Below are positions 8,918-18,542 of a DNA stretch of 50,831 nucleotides, piece after piece. The DNA is from Zoogloea sp. (lineage in GTDB: Bacteria > Pseudomonadota > Gammaproteobacteria > Burkholderiales > Rhodocyclaceae): NCBI GenBank assembly GCA_023150095.1, contig JAKLLO010000013.1, positions 1 through 50,831 of the forward strand. Direction: 5' to 3'. The position numbers were made by a program, and so were the translations under genes. Every line of letters begins with the position of its first letter. Position 1 is the first letter of the stretch. The notes under the pieces are model-generated. The model was given only the letters and a program-made list of their open reading frames with translations, was not told the origin of the DNA and did no database searches.

Positions 8918-10102
8918 TCAGTCCTTGTAGCGCTCTTCGAGGGCCGCGATGGCGGGCAGGGTCTTGCCTTCGAGGAACTCGAGGAAGGCGCCGCCGCCGG
9001 TGGAGATGTAGCCCACGTCGTCGGCGATGTGGAACTTGGCGATGGCCGCCAGGGTATCGCCGCCGCCGGCGATGGAGAAGGCTTCGGAGTGGGCGATGGC
9101 GGAGGCCATCATCTTGGTGCCGCCGGCGAACTGGGGCAGCTCGAACACGCCGACCGGGCCATTCCAGACGATGGTGCCGGCGTTGGCGATGATCTGCGAC
9201 AGCTGGGCAGCGGCCTTCGGGCCGATGTCGAGGATGCGGTCGTGGGGGCCGACTTCATCGACGGACACCTTGTTGGCGCGGGCCATGGCGGAGACCTCGT
9301 CGGCCACCACCACGTCTTCGGGCAGCGGCACGGCGGCGCCACGGGCCTTCATCATGTCCATGATGGCCTGGGATTCCTTGACCAGTTCGGGCTCGGCCAG
9401 GGATTCGCCGATGCGCTTGCCGGAGGCCAGCAGGAAGGTGTTGGCGATGCCGCCGCCGACGATCAGCTGGTCCACCTTGTCGGCCAGCGACTTGAGGATG
9501 GTGAGCTTGGACGACACCTTGGAGCCGCCTACGATGGCCACCAGCGGGCGGGCCGGGTTGCCCAGGGCCTTGCCCAGGGCGTCGATCTCGGCGCCCATCA
9601 GGATGCCGGCGCAGGCCACGGGGGCGAAGCGGGCGATGCCGTGGGTGGTGGCTTCGGCGCGGTGAGCGGTGCCGAAGGCGTCGTTCACGTAGATGTCGCA
9701 CAGGGCGGCCATCTTCTTCGCGAGCTCTTCGTTGTCCTTCTTCTCGCCCTTGTTGCAGCGGCAATTTTCCAGCAGCACGACTTCGCCGGCGGCGACTTCA
9801 AAGCCACCGTCGACCCAGTTCTGGATCAGGCGCACCGGCTTGCCCAGCAGCTGGCCCAGGCGCACGGCGACCGGCGCGAGGGTATCGTCGGCCTTCAGCT
9901 CGCCCTCGGTCGGACGACCCAGGTGGGAGGTGACCATCACCGCGGCGCCGCCTTCGACGGCGTACTTGATGGACGGGATGGAGGCACGGATGCGGGTGTC
10001 TTCGGTGATGTTGCCGGCGTCGTCCTGGGGCACGTTCAGGTCGGCACGGATGAAGACGCGCTTGCCCTTGACGTCGAGATCGGTGAGTTTCTTGACTTGC
10101 AT
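8918..10102 (-). CDS. pgk: Phosphoglycerate kinase
   Basis: 394 aa, the usual bacterial length. It interconverts 1,3-bisphosphoglycerate + ADP and 3-phosphoglycerate + ATP in the cytoplasm. Visible family signatures are the N-terminal [23 protein letters not shown], the hinge-region [11 protein letters not shown], and the nucleotide-binding WNGPVGVFE and GGGDTLAA near the C-terminus. It is the third gene of tkt-gap-pgk, lying 66 nt after gap with a terminator-like hairpin between them, so part of its expression may come from its own promoter. It can serve glycolysis, gluconeogenesis or, given prk nearby, the Calvin cycle. Confidence 0.97.
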   Translation of the reverse strand: MQVKKLTDLDVKGKRVFIRADLNVPQDDAGNITEDTRIRASIPSIKYAVEGGAAVMVTSHLGRPTEGELKADDTLAPVAVRLGQLLGKPVRLIQNWVDGGFEVAAGEVVLLENCRCNKGEKKDNEELAKKMAALCDIYVNDAFGTAHRAEATTHGIARFAPVACAGILMGAEIDALGKALGNPARPLVAIVGGSKVSSKLTILKSLADKVDQLIVGGGIANTFLLASGKRIGESLAEPELVKESQAIMDMMKARGAAVPLPEDVVVADEVSAMARANKVSVDEVGPHDRILDIGPKAAAQLSQIIANAGTIVWNGPVGVFELPQFAGGTKMMASAIAHSEAFSIAGGGDTLAAIAKFHIADDVGYISTGGGAFLEFLEGKTLPAIAALEERYKD

Positions 10103-10128
10103 GATGATGTTCTTCGAGGCTTCGGAAT

Positions 10129-10155
10129 GAAAAACGCCCCGCGCAGGCGGGGCGT
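10129..10155 (-). terminator. Terminator between gap and pgk
   Basis: Perfect 9-bp stem (10134-10142 with 10147-10155), GCAG-type 4-nt loop, then TTTTT on the minus strand. It should reduce read-through from gap into pgk. Confidence 0.8.
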
Positions 10156-10168
10156 CGAAACAACAGGC

Positions 10169-11197
10169 TTACTTGGCGTTGACGTAGGCGCGGGCCGCGT
10201 CGAGCATGCGGCAGGAGTAGCCCCACTCGTTGTCGTACCAGGCCAGCACCTTGACCAGCACGGAGCCGTCTTCACCCTTGATGACGCGGGTCTGGGTGGC
10301 GTCGAAGGTGGAGGAGACGGTGGTGTGGTTGAAGTCGGAGGAGACCAGCGGCTCGTTGTTGACGGCCAGGATGCCCTTCAGCGGGCCGTTGGCCGCAGCG
10401 GTCATCAGCGCGTTGATTTCTTCCTTGGTGGTGGCGCGCTCGGCGGTGAAGGTCAGGTCGACCAGCGAGACGTTGATGGTCGGCACGCGCAGGGCGAAGC
10501 CGTCGACCTTGCCAACCAGCTGCGGCAGCACCAGGCCGACGGCCTTGGCGGCGCCGGTCTTGGTCGGGATGATGTTGGCGGCAGCGGCGCGGGCGCGGCG
10601 CAGATCCTTGTGGCGCACGTCCACGGTCACCTGGTCGTTGGTGTAGGCGTGGATGGTGGTCATCAGGCCCTGCTTGATGCCGACGCTGTCGGCCAGGATC
10701 TTGGCGACCGGGGCCAGGCAGTTGGTGGTGCAGGAGGCGTTGGAGACGACGGTCATGTCGGCACGCAGCGCTTCTTCGTTCACACCCATGACGATGGTGG
10801 TGTCCACGTCGTCACCGCCCGGGGCGGAGATCAGCACGCGCTTGGCGCCCTGGTCGAGCAGGGCCTGGGCCTTGGCCTTGGTGGTGTAGGCGCCGGTGCA
10901 TTCGAGCAGGACGTCCACGCCGTGGGAACCCCAGTTGACGCCCTTCGGATCCTTGGTGGAGTAGAACGGGATCTTCTTGCCGTCGATGATGATGACGTTG
11001 TCGCCTTCGGTTTCGACGGAGGTCGCAAAGCGGCCGTGGGTGGTGTCGTACTTGAGCAGGTGGGCGTTGGTGGCCAGATCGCCGGAGGCGTTGATGGCGA
11101 CCACTTCGAATTCGTTCTGCAGACCTTGCTCGTAAATGGCGCGCAGCGTGCAGCGACCGATACGACCGAAACCATTGATGGCAACTTTGATGCTCAT
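10169..11197 (-). CDS. gap: Glyceraldehyde-3-phosphate dehydrogenase, type I
   Basis: 342 aa. It catalyses NAD(P)-dependent oxidative phosphorylation of glyceraldehyde 3-phosphate. The N-terminus has the dinucleotide-binding INGFGRIGR; the catalytic Cys sits in [12 protein letters not shown]; the C-terminus has [12 protein letters not shown]. An AGAAGG-like ribosome site precedes the ATG. It lies between tkt (90 nt upstream) and pgk. The cofactor cannot be fixed by eye. Confidence 0.97.
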   Translation of the reverse strand: MSIKVAINGFGRIGRCTLRAIYEQGLQNEFEVVAINASGDLATNAHLLKYDTTHGRFATSVETEGDNVIIIDGKKIPFYSTKDPKGVNWGSHGVDVLLECTGAYTTKAKAQALLDQGAKRVLISAPGGDDVDTTIVMGVNEEALRADMTVVSNASCTTNCLAPVAKILADSVGIKQGLMTTIHAYTNDQVTVDVRHKDLRRARAAAANIIPTKTGAAKAVGLVLPQLVGKVDGFALRVPTINVSLVDLTFTAERATTKEEINALMTAAANGPLKGILAVNNEPLVSSDFNHTTVSSTFDATQTRVIKGEDGSVLVKVLAWYDNEWGYSCRMLDAARAYVNAK

Positions 11198-11244
11198 CGA
11201 GCCTTCTCCCTAGTTAATTACACGAAACCGAAATCATGTTGCTT

Positions 11245-11264
11245 GCGGCGCCCGGGGGCGCCGC
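11245..11264 (-). other. Stem-loop between tkt and gap
   Basis: GCGGCGCC (11245-11252) pairs with GGCGCCGC (11257-11264) around a 4-nt loop. The minus-strand sequence after it is not T-rich, so an mRNA-processing or attenuation hairpin is more likely than a full terminator. Confidence 0.5.
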
Positions 11265-11287
11265 GCTTGTACTGTGGTGGGCCTGGA

Positions 11288-13318
11288 TCAGGCGAGCACC
11301 TTCTTCACGGCGGCGACGACAGCCTCGGCGGTGATGCCGAAGTACTTGAACAGCTCGCCGGCCGGGGCCGATTCGCCGAAGCGGTCGAGGCCGATGACCT
11401 CGCCCTCGAGGCCCACGTACTTGCGCCAACCGTCGGTGACGCCGGCTTCCACGGCCACACGGGGCAGGCCCTTGGGCAGCACGGCGGCGCGGTAGGCGGC
11501 GTCCTGGCGGTCGAAGACGTTGGTGCTGGGCATCGACACCACGCGCACGGCCACGCCTTCGTCGGCGAGCTGCTTCTGGGCGGCCACGGCGAGGGCGACC
11601 TCGGAGCCGGTCGCTATGATAACGGCTTGCGGCGAAACCGGCTGTGACACAGTGCCCGCTTCGGACAACACGTAACCGCCACGGCGGATGTCGGCCACCT
11701 GCTGGCCGCTGCGCGGCTGGAAGGGCAGGTTCTGGCGCGAGAAGGCGAGGGCGCTGGGGCCGCTGGCGCGTTCGATCGATGCCGCCCAGGCCACCGCCGA
11801 TTCGGTGGTGTCGCAGGGACGCCAGACGTCCATGTTGGGGATCAGGCGCAGGGACGCGGTCTGCTCGACCGGCTGGTGGGTCGGGCCGTCTTCGCCGAGG
11901 CCGATCGAATCGTGGGTGAACACGAAGATCTGGCGCACCTTCATCAGCGCCGCCATGCGCAGGGCGTTGCGGGCGTATTCGCTGAACATCAGGAAGGTGG
12001 CGGTGTAGGGCACCAGGCCGCCGTGCAGCGCGATGCCGTTGGCGATGGCCGCCATGCCGAACTCGCGCACGCCGTAGTAAACGTAGTTGCCACCGGTGCT
12101 GCGGGAGACGCCCTTGGCGCCGGACCACAGGGTGAGGTTGGAGCCGGCCAGGTCGGCCGAGCCGCCGAGGAGCTCGGGCAGCTTGGGCGCGAAGGCTTCG
12201 ATGCTGTTCTGGCTGGCCTTGCGGGTGGCGATGGTCTCGCCCTTTTCGGTGACCGTGGCGAGCACCGCATCCACGTGGGCAGCCCAGTCGGCGGGCAGCT
12301 CACCGGCCATGCGGCGGGTGAACTCGGCGGCGAGCTCCGGGAACTCGGCGGCGTAGGCGGCGAAGCGGGTGTTCCAGTCGCCTTCAAGCGCGGCGCCCTT
12401 GGCCTTGGCATCCCAGGCTTCGTAGACTTCGGCCGGGATCTCGAACGGCGGGTGGTTCCAGCCGATGTAGGCGCGGGCGGCCTCGATCTCGGCGTTGCCC
12501 AGCGGGGCGCCGTGGACGTCGTGGCTGTCCTGCTTGTTGGGGCTGCCGGCGCCGATGATGGTCTTGCAGCAGATCAGGCTCGGGCGGCCGGTCTCGGCCT
12601 GGGCGGCCTTGAGGGCGGCCTCGATGGCGACCGGGTCGTGGCCCTGGACGTCACGCACCACGTGCCAGCCGTAGGCTTCGAAGCGCTTCGGGGTGTCGTC
12701 GGTGAACCAGCCTTCGACGTGGCCGTCGATGGAGATGTTGTTGTCGTCGTAGAAGGCGATCAGCTTGCCCAGGCCCCAGGTGCCGGCGAGCGAACAGGCT
12801 TCGTGGGAGATGCCTTCCATCAGGCAGCCGTCGCCGAGGAAGACGTAGGTGTTGTGATTGACGATCTCGTGGCCGGGACGGTTGAAGTCGGCGGCGAGGA
12901 TCTTCTCGGCGAGTGCCATGCCCACCGCGTTGGTGATGCCCTGGCCCAGCGGGCCGGTGGTGGTCTCGACGCCGGGGGTGTAACCGACTTCCGGGTGGCC
13001 CGGGGTGCGGCTGTGCAGCTGGCGGAAGTTCTTCAGGTCGTCGATCGACAGATCGTAGCCGGTGAGGTGCAGCAGGGCGTAGATCAGCATCGAGCCGTGG
13101 CCGTTGGACTGGACGAAGCGGTCGCGGTCGGCCCACTTGGGATTGGCCGGGTTGTGGCGCAGATGGCGACGCCACAGGACTTCGGCGATCTCTGCCATGC
13201 CCATCGGGGCACCAGGGTGGCCGGAGTTGGCCTTCTGGACGGCGTCCATGGCCAGCGCGCGAATCGCGCCAGTCAGGGGGTTGAAGACGGGCGGCTTGAC
13301 ATTACGCGAAGAAGACAT
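11288..13318 (-). CDS. tkt: Transketolase
   Basis: 676 aa from the ATG at 13318 ([15 protein letters not shown]); the open frame runs further upstream but the extension looks non-coding. A thiamine-diphosphate enzyme that moves two-carbon units between ketoses and aldoses in the pentose phosphate pathway and Calvin cycle. Seen: [19 protein letters not shown], the TPP-binding [13 protein letters not shown], and in the middle domain [19 protein letters not shown]. Length and order match the family. It heads the tkt-gap-pgk set, a common order in Beta- and Gammaproteobacteria. Confidence 0.97.
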   Translation of the reverse strand: MSSSRNVKPPVFNPLTGAIRALAMDAVQKANSGHPGAPMGMAEIAEVLWRRHLRHNPANPKWADRDRFVQSNGHGSMLIYALLHLTGYDLSIDDLKNFRQLHSRTPGHPEVGYTPGVETTTGPLGQGITNAVGMALAEKILAADFNRPGHEIVNHNTYVFLGDGCLMEGISHEACSLAGTWGLGKLIAFYDDNNISIDGHVEGWFTDDTPKRFEAYGWHVVRDVQGHDPVAIEAALKAAQAETGRPSLICCKTIIGAGSPNKQDSHDVHGAPLGNAEIEAARAYIGWNHPPFEIPAEVYEAWDAKAKGAALEGDWNTRFAAYAAEFPELAAEFTRRMAGELPADWAAHVDAVLATVTEKGETIATRKASQNSIEAFAPKLPELLGGSADLAGSNLTLWSGAKGVSRSTGGNYVYYGVREFGMAAIANGIALHGGLVPYTATFLMFSEYARNALRMAALMKVRQIFVFTHDSIGLGEDGPTHQPVEQTASLRLIPNMDVWRPCDTTESAVAWAASIERASGPSALAFSRQNLPFQPRSGQQVADIRRGGYVLSEAGTVSQPVSPQAVIIATGSEVALAVAAQKQLADEGVAVRVVSMPSTNVFDRQDAAYRAAVLPKGLPRVAVEAGVTDGWRKYVGLEGEVIGLDRFGESAPAGELFKYFGITAEAVVAAVKKVLA

Positions 13319-13360
13319 CTGGGAACCTTCGGCCGGGGAGAGCGGCGCGCAAAGACTGCA

Positions 13361-13366
13361 ATTATC
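13361..13366 (-). promoter_or_regulatory. Possible -10 element for tkt
   Basis: GATAAT on the minus strand, ~45 nt before the tkt start in the divergent intergenic region. No good -35 is visible at 16-18 nt, so this is tentative. Confidence 0.25.
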
Positions 13367-13491
13367 TTTGATTTCCGGGGGCTTGGGTAGCCTTGGCGGC
13401 TTTAATCCGCCTGTCGGGCCCGTCACGGCCGGGATGGAAAAACTCCGGCATAATCCCGGACGCCTTACATTTTCTTACAGCGCTCCCGCCG

Positions 13492-14877
13492 ATGCGTCTG
13501 CTCTCCCGCTGGACCTCCCTGGTCGTCGTCCTTGTCGCCCTGCTGCTGGGCGGTTGCGGCGGCATGAAATACACCGTCGACGATGGTCGCAAGGTCAACG
13601 AGACCTTGCTGGGCAACCTGCGCGCCCTGGGCCACGGCGAGCGCGCCCTGCGCCCGGCCATCGTGCGCTCGGCGGCCCTCAAGGACCCGGACTGCAGTCA
13701 CCAGTGGGAACTGCCCTTCAGCGTGGCGACGAGCTACGAGTGGGAAGAGGATGACCGGGTGGCGTGGGTTCGCGCGCTGCAGGTGGATGAACGCCTCACC
13801 GTGGTGGCCGCCGCGCCGGACATCGGCCTCGCGCCGGGCGACAAGATCGTCGAACTCAAGGGCTACAAGAAGAACGACGCCAACAAGATGCTGGCCGAAC
13901 TGGCCGAGCTGCGCGACGACGGTGAGCCTTTCCCCATCAAGACGGCCGCCGGCAAGACGGTGACCATCAAGCCCCTGCAGGTGTGCCGCGGCTACACCCG
14001 CCTGGCGCCGCCGGTGACGCCCGGTTACCAGGATTTCCACTGGCTGATGAGCATTCATCCGCTGGAGATCTTCGGTCCCCAGGTCACCCCTGACGAAGCC
14101 CTGTGGATGGTGCTGTGGACCCAGGGCCTGTCGGAAGAGGGCGGCGCGCGGATGAAGACCTTCCACTACAGCAAGGAGATCGTCTCGACCCTGTTCGAGA
14201 TCGCCTCGCTGGCCACCGGCCTCAACGCCGCGGCCCAGGCGGCCAAGGTGGCGGCCAACCAGGCGGCCCAGGCGGCCGCGGCGGCAGCGGCCAAGTCGGC
14301 CTCCGAGGCGGTCGCCAAGCAGGCCCTCGAAGAAGCCGCGAAGAAGCTCGCCGAGCAGGCCGCCCAGGAATACGTCCAGAAGGTGGGCGAAGAGATCGTC
14401 AAGTCGGTGGGCCGCCAGGCTGGCAACGTGCTGCGGGATACCTTCATGGCGCGCATGGGCATGGCCGTGTCGAGCCTGTCGTGGGTGGCCACCACCGCCT
14501 TCGACGACGCCGATCGCTGGGCCTACGACCGCATCGGCAAGCTCGGCGGCGATCCGCTGGCCGGCGCAACCCTGCACCAGAAGCTCCTCGACCAGAACCG
14601 CATCAGCAACGTCTTCGTGCTGGACGAGGAGCGTCTTGCCAAGTTCGTGAACCTGGCCCGCCAGACCCAGCGTGAAGAAATGCTCGCGGCCGTCCTCAAG
14701 GGCGCGTCGCTGGAGGCGTTTACGCTGAAGCTCTCCGATCTGCCCAGCGCCTCCGACGAGATCGGCGGCATGGCGCTCGCGTCGGATAGCGAAGAGATCA
14801 AGCCGCCGTCCGGCCTTGGCCAGACCGGCCTGATCGATGCAATGCTGAGAATGCCCCTTGAATCGGGCGACGAATGA
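13492..14877 (+). CDS. Conserved lipoprotein with Ala-rich helical segment
   Basis: 461 aa from the ATG at 13492. Hydrophobic N-terminus with a lipobox (LVALLLGGC, Cys at ~23) predicts a lipid-anchored envelope protein. Residues ~95-150 (DERLTVVAAAPDIGLAPGDKIVELKGY) resemble a PDZ-like fold. Residues ~230-310 form a strongly Ala-rich helical or coiled-coil region (AAQAAKVAANQAAQAAAAAA), and ~310-345 are amphipathic or weakly hydrophobic. No HExxH or other catalytic motif is visible, so a protease call is not supported. Its stop is 3 nt before the start of the MORN-repeat gene, so the two are surely co-transcribed. Function unknown; the pair looks like an envelope module. Confidence 0.75.
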   Translation: MRLLSRWTSLVVVLVALLLGGCGGMKYTVDDGRKVNETLLGNLRALGHGERALRPAIVRSAALKDPDCSHQWELPFSVATSYEWEEDDRVAWVRALQVDERLTVVAAAPDIGLAPGDKIVELKGYKKNDANKMLAELAELRDDGEPFPIKTAAGKTVTIKPLQVCRGYTRLAPPVTPGYQDFHWLMSIHPLEIFGPQVTPDEALWMVLWTQGLSEEGGARMKTFHYSKEIVSTLFEIASLATGLNAAAQAAKVAANQAAQAAAAAAAKSASEAVAKQALEEAAKKLAEQAAQEYVQKVGEEIVKSVGRQAGNVLRDTFMARMGMAVSSLSWVATTAFDDADRWAYDRIGKLGGDPLAGATLHQKLLDQNRISNVFVLDEERLAKFVNLARQTQREEMLAAVLKGASLEAFTLKLSDLPSASDEIGGMALASDSEEIKPPSGLGQTGLIDAMLRMPLESGDE

Positions 14878-14880
14878 GTC

Positions 14881-16665
14881 ATGAAGAAGATGCGAATCCT
14901 TGATCTGTGTGGTGCCCTGGCCTGTTCGCTCATTACTGCGGCGCTCGCCCAGACACCGCCCCCGGCCTCCTCCATGCCTGACGACTCCGGCGCCCAGCTC
15001 GACTGCCCGAGCGCCATGCAGCAGGCCGAACTGGCCCTGGAGCGCGGTCAGCAGGTGGCGGCGGCCAAGCGCTGGAAAGACGCGCTGCCCCTCCTCAGCG
15101 AGGCCAGCGGCGCCTTCCTGAGCATCGCGGCCAACTGCCCGGCGGTGGCGGCCCAGGCCAACAAGCAGGGCGACAAGGCCACCGCGCTGCTCAGGCAGGC
15201 CGAGGCGGCATCGAGCCACCAGACAGAATGCCTGCCGCGCCTCGACAAGGCCCTCGACCTGGAGGTCAAGGTGGCGGCGGCCCGTGGCGAGAAGGGCGAT
15301 CCGGCCCAGATCGAGCGCCTGCTGGCCGAGGCCGAGAACGTGTGGCGTGAGGCCGCCGACCTGTGCCATCCGCCCCACAAGGAGAAAGCCGAGAAGAGTC
15401 TGGCCGCCACGGTGCGCGCCCGGGCAGCCAACGCCGAGCTCCTGAGCTCAGGCCCCGCCTGCGATGCGGCCTGGAAGAGCGCCACGTCGCTGGGCGACTA
15501 CGCCCGTGTGGCCTGGAAGGAGAAGCGCTGGGACGACGCCGCGTCCCTCTACAGCAAGGCCGTGCTGGCCTGGGAAGGTGCCGCCGACAAGTGCGCCGGC
15601 AGCCGCCAGACCCAGGCCCTGCGCAAGGTCGAGCAGACCCAGATCGACGCCCACAACGCCGAGCACTGCGGCCCGCTGTGGGATACGGCCACTGACCAGA
15701 CCCAACAGCTGCGCACCACCGGCCAGGCCGTGTCGGCCACCGAGAAGGACGTGCTGTCGGTGAAGGCTGAGGTGGCCTGGCGCGACGCGGTGATCCAGTG
15801 CCGCGGCAACCCCCAGAGCCTCGCCCGCACCAACGCCGACGCGATCTCCCGCGAGCGCGGCACGCCCCTGCCCCAGAACGCGATGGCCCTGTACGGCAGC
15901 CGGAAGGCGCCGCCGCCGGCCATCGTGACGAATCAGCCGGTGGTGGCGCCGGTGGTCGCTTCGGTCCAGCCGGCGGCCTCGGCCGTCGCCAAGCTGCCGG
16001 CAGCGGCGGCTGTGGCGCCCACCGTGACTGCCGCCGCGCCCAAGCCTGCGCCTGCACCGGTGGTGACGCCGGCGACTGCCCCTGCGGCTGCGACCGTCGC
16101 AGAGAACAAGCCGGCCGCTACGCCGGCAGCGCCCCCGGGCGAGGTGGTGCTGGTGGCTGGCGACACCACTTATCGCGGTGCCTTCGCGCTGGATCGCGCG
16201 AGCGGCGCCGTCACCGGCAACGGCACCGTCGAATGGACCAACGGCGAGCGCTACGTAGGCACCCTGGTCAATGGCCGCAAGCACGGCAAGGGGCGTTTCG
16301 AGTGGGTGGGCGGCCAGTGGTACGAGGGCGATTGGGTCGATGATCAGGCCATCGGCTACGGGGTGATCCGCTTTGCCGGCGGCAACCGCTACGAAGGCGC
16401 GGTGAAGGACGGCGAGCCCAACGGTCGTGGCACCCAGGTATTTCCCAGCGGCGACCGCTACACCGGCGATTTCGTGCGAGGGGTGTTCCACGGCCAGGGC
16501 ACCTATGCCTGGAAGAACGGCAACCGCTACGAAGGCACCTGGAACATGGGCCGCAAGCACGGCCAGGGCCGCCTGACGTGGGCCAGCGGGGAGGGCTGGG
16601 AAGGCGAGTTCCAGAACGACCAGCAGACCGACAAGGGCAAGAACCTCACCGCGTCGGTCAAGTAA
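14881..16665 (+). CDS. Exported MORN-repeat protein
   Basis: 594 aa with an N-terminal signal peptide (ILDLCGALACSLITAALAQ). The N-terminal half is Cys-containing and helical, with internally similar segments built around C-A-WKSA/C-D-AW and regularly spaced Cys (e.g. LDCPSAMQQAELAL). An Ala/Pro/Val-rich linker (~345-420) follows. The C-terminus holds about six MORN repeats (~430-590) of ~23 aa, e.g. YVGTLVNGRKHGKGRFEW, YEGDWVDDQAIGYGVIRF, YTGDFVRGVFHGQGTYAW. MORN repeats often bind lipids or proteins at membranes; bacterial cases are mostly uncharacterised. It starts 3 nt after the lipoprotein gene and probably works with it at the envelope (inference). Confidence 0.83.
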   Translation: MKKMRILDLCGALACSLITAALAQTPPPASSMPDDSGAQLDCPSAMQQAELALERGQQVAAAKRWKDALPLLSEASGAFLSIAANCPAVAAQANKQGDKATALLRQAEAASSHQTECLPRLDKALDLEVKVAAARGEKGDPAQIERLLAEAENVWREAADLCHPPHKEKAEKSLAATVRARAANAELLSSGPACDAAWKSATSLGDYARVAWKEKRWDDAASLYSKAVLAWEGAADKCAGSRQTQALRKVEQTQIDAHNAEHCGPLWDTATDQTQQLRTTGQAVSATEKDVLSVKAEVAWRDAVIQCRGNPQSLARTNADAISRERGTPLPQNAMALYGSRKAPPPAIVTNQPVVAPVVASVQPAASAVAKLPAAAAVAPTVTAAAPKPAPAPVVTPATAPAAATVAENKPAATPAAPPGEVVLVAGDTTYRGAFALDRASGAVTGNGTVEWTNGERYVGTLVNGRKHGKGRFEWVGGQWYEGDWVDDQAIGYGVIRFAGGNRYEGAVKDGEPNGRGTQVFPSGDRYTGDFVRGVFHGQGTYAWKNGNRYEGTWNMGRKHGQGRLTWASGEGWEGEFQNDQQTDKGKNLTASVK

Positions 16666-16680
16666 GGCCGACCGTGAAAA

Positions 16681-16712
16681 TGAAACGGGGCAGCCGCGGC
16701 TGCCCCGTTGTC
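16681..16712. terminator. Bidirectional terminator between the MORN gene and prk
   Basis: A 12-bp perfect inverted repeat (16684-16695 with 16698-16709) lies between convergent genes. The minus-strand side has a T-rich tail (TTTCATTTTCA), the plus side a weak one (GTCGTTTCA). Confidence 0.75.
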
Positions 16713-16726
16713 GTTTCAGGCGCCGG

Positions 16727-17602
16727 TCACACCCACTGGCGGCGGCGCTCCATCAGCTTCCAGATCAGCGGGGTGAGGATCAGCTGCATCGCCAGGTCGA
16801 GCTTGCCGCCGGGCACCACGATGGTGTTGGCGCGGGACATGAAGCTGCCGTCCACCATCCGCAGCAGATAAGGGAAATCCACGCCCCGCGGGTCGCGGAA
16901 GCGGATGATGACCATCGACTCGTCGGCGGTGGGGATGTCGCGGGCGATGAAGGGGTTCGACGTATCCACCATCGGCACCCGCTGGAAGTTGATGTGGGTG
17001 TGCGAGAACTGCGGGACGATGTAATGCACGTAGTCGTGCATCCGGCGCAGGATGGTCTCCTGCACGGCTTCGAGGGAATAGCCGCGGGTTTTGGTGTCCC
17101 GGTGGATCTTTTGTATCCACTCCAGGTTGGTGATTGGAACAACGCCGATCAGCAGGTCGGCGTGGCGGCAGATGTTCACCTTGTCGGTGATCACCGCGCC
17201 GTGCAGGCCTTCGTAGAACAGACAGTCGGTGTCGGGCGGCAGATCCTCCCACGGGGTGAAGCTGCCCACCTTCAGGCCGCGGCGGGCGGCTTCTTCCGAG
17301 TGATGAAGGTAATGGCGGCGGCGGCCGCTGCCCGATTCGCCATAGGTGCGGAAGAGCTGTTCGAGGTCCTCGAGCAGGTTGGCCTCGGGGCCGAAGTGGC
17401 TGATCCCGCGCTGGCCCTTGCTTTCGGCGTCGATGATGAGCTCGCGGATCTCGTCGCGGGTGTAGCGGTGGAAGCTGTCGCCTTCGATGATGGCGGCGTT
17501 GACCTTCTCGCGCCAGAAGATGCCTTCGAAGGTGTGCTTCACGGTCGTCGTGCCGGAGCCGGACGAGCCGGTCACCACGACGATGGGGTGCTTCATGGAC
17601 AT
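16727..17602 (-). CDS. prk: Phosphoribulokinase (class I, proteobacterial)
   Basis: 291 aa from the ATG at 17602, with GGAG 6 nt upstream; a second ATG two codons on is possible. It makes ribulose 1,5-bisphosphate from ribulose 5-phosphate and ATP. Seen: P-loop GSSGSGTTT (residues 12-20), IEGDSFHRYTRDE, SHFGPEANL, the LFYEGLHGAV block, IGVVPITNLEWIQKIHRD, and VDTSNPFIARDIPTADES. Length matches the octameric bacterial class (~290 aa). Overall resemblance is closer to CbbP-type kinases than to E. coli PrkB, judged from memory only. No RuBisCO, cbbR or carboxysome gene is in the window; tkt, gap and pgk lie 3 kb away. Its ribosome site is inside an inverted repeat. Confidence 0.9.
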   Translation of the reverse strand: MSMKHPIVVVTGSSGSGTTTVKHTFEGIFWREKVNAAIIEGDSFHRYTRDEIRELIIDAESKGQRGISHFGPEANLLEDLEQLFRTYGESGSGRRRHYLHHSEEAARRGLKVGSFTPWEDLPPDTDCLFYEGLHGAVITDKVNICRHADLLIGVVPITNLEWIQKIHRDTKTRGYSLEAVQETILRRMHDYVHYIVPQFSHTHINFQRVPMVDTSNPFIARDIPTADESMVIIRFRDPRGVDFPYLLRMVDGSFMSRANTIVVPGGKLDLAMQLILTPLIWKLMERRRQWV

Positions 17603-17606
17603 GGAT

Positions 17607-17669
17607 TGCTCCAGAAAATGAGTGTTTTTGGAGCAGGCCACGGGGTCATGAGCTGTTCCAAAAGCACTC
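17607..17669 (-). promoter_or_regulatory. Nested inverted repeats over the prk ribosome-binding site
   Basis: Two related symmetries. TGCTCCA (17607-17613) pairs with TGGAGCA (17629-17635) and contains the Shine-Dalgarno of prk. GAGTGTTTTTGGA (17620-17632) is an inverted copy, 12 of 13 matching, of TCCAAAAGCACTC (17657-17669). It could be a protein operator, an RBS-masking hairpin, or both. Confidence 0.5.
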
Positions 17670-17732
17670 CATCGGTTTTCCGGAGCGTGCGGGGCTACCT
17701 CAGCAATATCTGTGCCGAGTCTCCTGGAGGCG

Positions 17733-18542
17733 TCATGCGTGGCTGTGCAGCCAGATGCGCCATTCTTCGAACAGGGCGGGACTGGCGGCGGCGATCACCG
17801 AACGCTTGATGGCCGGGCCCGCGGTGAGCGGCGTGCCGCCCAGGGTGCTGTAGGCGCCACCGGCTTCGTCGAGGATCAGCCGGCCGGCGGCGTAGTCCCA
17901 CAGCATCTGCCCGCCGTGGATGTAAACGTCGAGCCGGCCCGCGGCCACGTAGCACCACTCGAGGGCGCTGGAGCCAAAATTGCGCTGGGAGTAATAGGGC
18001 GGACGCACCGCGAGCTCATCGCCCAGGTGGTGGCTGATGCGCTTGAAGTCGACCCCGGCGACGGCGTCCTTGAGGCGCGCGGCGGGGCTGCGCAGGGGCA
18101 GCGCCACGTCGTTGAGCCAGGCGCCGGCGCCGCGGGCGGCGTAGAAGGCCTCGTCGGTGATCGGGTTGTAGACGACGCCGAGCTGGGTTTTCTGGTTGAT
18201 GAGATAGGCCACCGCGACGCCAAAGAAGGGAATCCCGTTGGCGAAGTTGGTGGTGCCGTCGATGGGGTCGATGACCCACAGGCCGTCCTTGCCCTGGTGC
18301 CACACGCGGCCTTGCTCTTCGGCGCTCATCTCTTCGCCGAGCACGGCGCCGGGGATGAGCCCGGGCAGGCGTTCGACCAGCGCGGCCTGGGAGGCGAGAT
18401 CGGCTTCGGTGAGCACGCTGCCGTCGGCCTTGTGCTCACGCACGGCGCTGAGGTAGCGGGGCAGGATGGTTTCCTTGGCCATCTCGCGGACGAGTTCGGC
18501 CAGCGCGCGGGCCTGGTCGAGGCGTTGGGCGGCGTTCAGCAT
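17733..18542 (-). CDS. Inositol monophosphatase-family phosphatase
   Basis: 269 aa from the ATG at 18542. Mg2+-dependent phosphatase of the IMPase/FBPase superfamily. Seen: metal ligand segment GEEMSAEEQG (E-E), the DPIDGTTN signature with NFANGIPFFGVAVAY, and the late WDYAAGRLILDEAGG. Substrate cannot be told from sequence: inositol-1-phosphate, 3'-phosphoadenosine-5'-phosphate, histidinol phosphate or a sugar bisphosphate are all known in the family. The start overlaps the stop of the upstream thioredoxin-fold gene (ATGCTGA), so translation is coupled. Next on the strand, after 130 nt, is prk. Confidence 0.88.
   Translation of the reverse strand: MLNAAQRLDQARALAELVREMAKETILPRYLSAVREHKADGSVLTEADLASQAALVERLPGLIPGAVLGEEMSAEEQGRVWHQGKDGLWVIDPIDGTTNFANGIPFFGVAVAYLINQKTQLGVVYNPITDEAFYAARGAGAWLNDVALPLRSPAARLKDAVAGVDFKRISHHLGDELAVRPPYYSQRNFGSSALEWCYVAAGRLDVYIHGGQMLWDYAAGRLILDEAGGAYSTLGGTPLTAGPAIKRSVIAAASPALFEEWRIWLHSHA

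Noticed and set aside
9029..11647. An 872-codon plus-strand open frame opposite pgk, gap and tkt
   Set aside because: It spans three conserved genes and their terminators and has the Gly/Asp/His-rich look of an antisense shadow.
8918..13318. tkt-gap-pgk called as a cbb (Calvin) operon
   Set aside because: The order is also standard for central metabolism, and no RuBisCO, cbbR or bisphosphatase specific to the cycle is present.
13492..14877. M48-type peptidase call for the lipoprotein
   Set aside because: No HExxH motif or other zinc ligand pattern can be seen.
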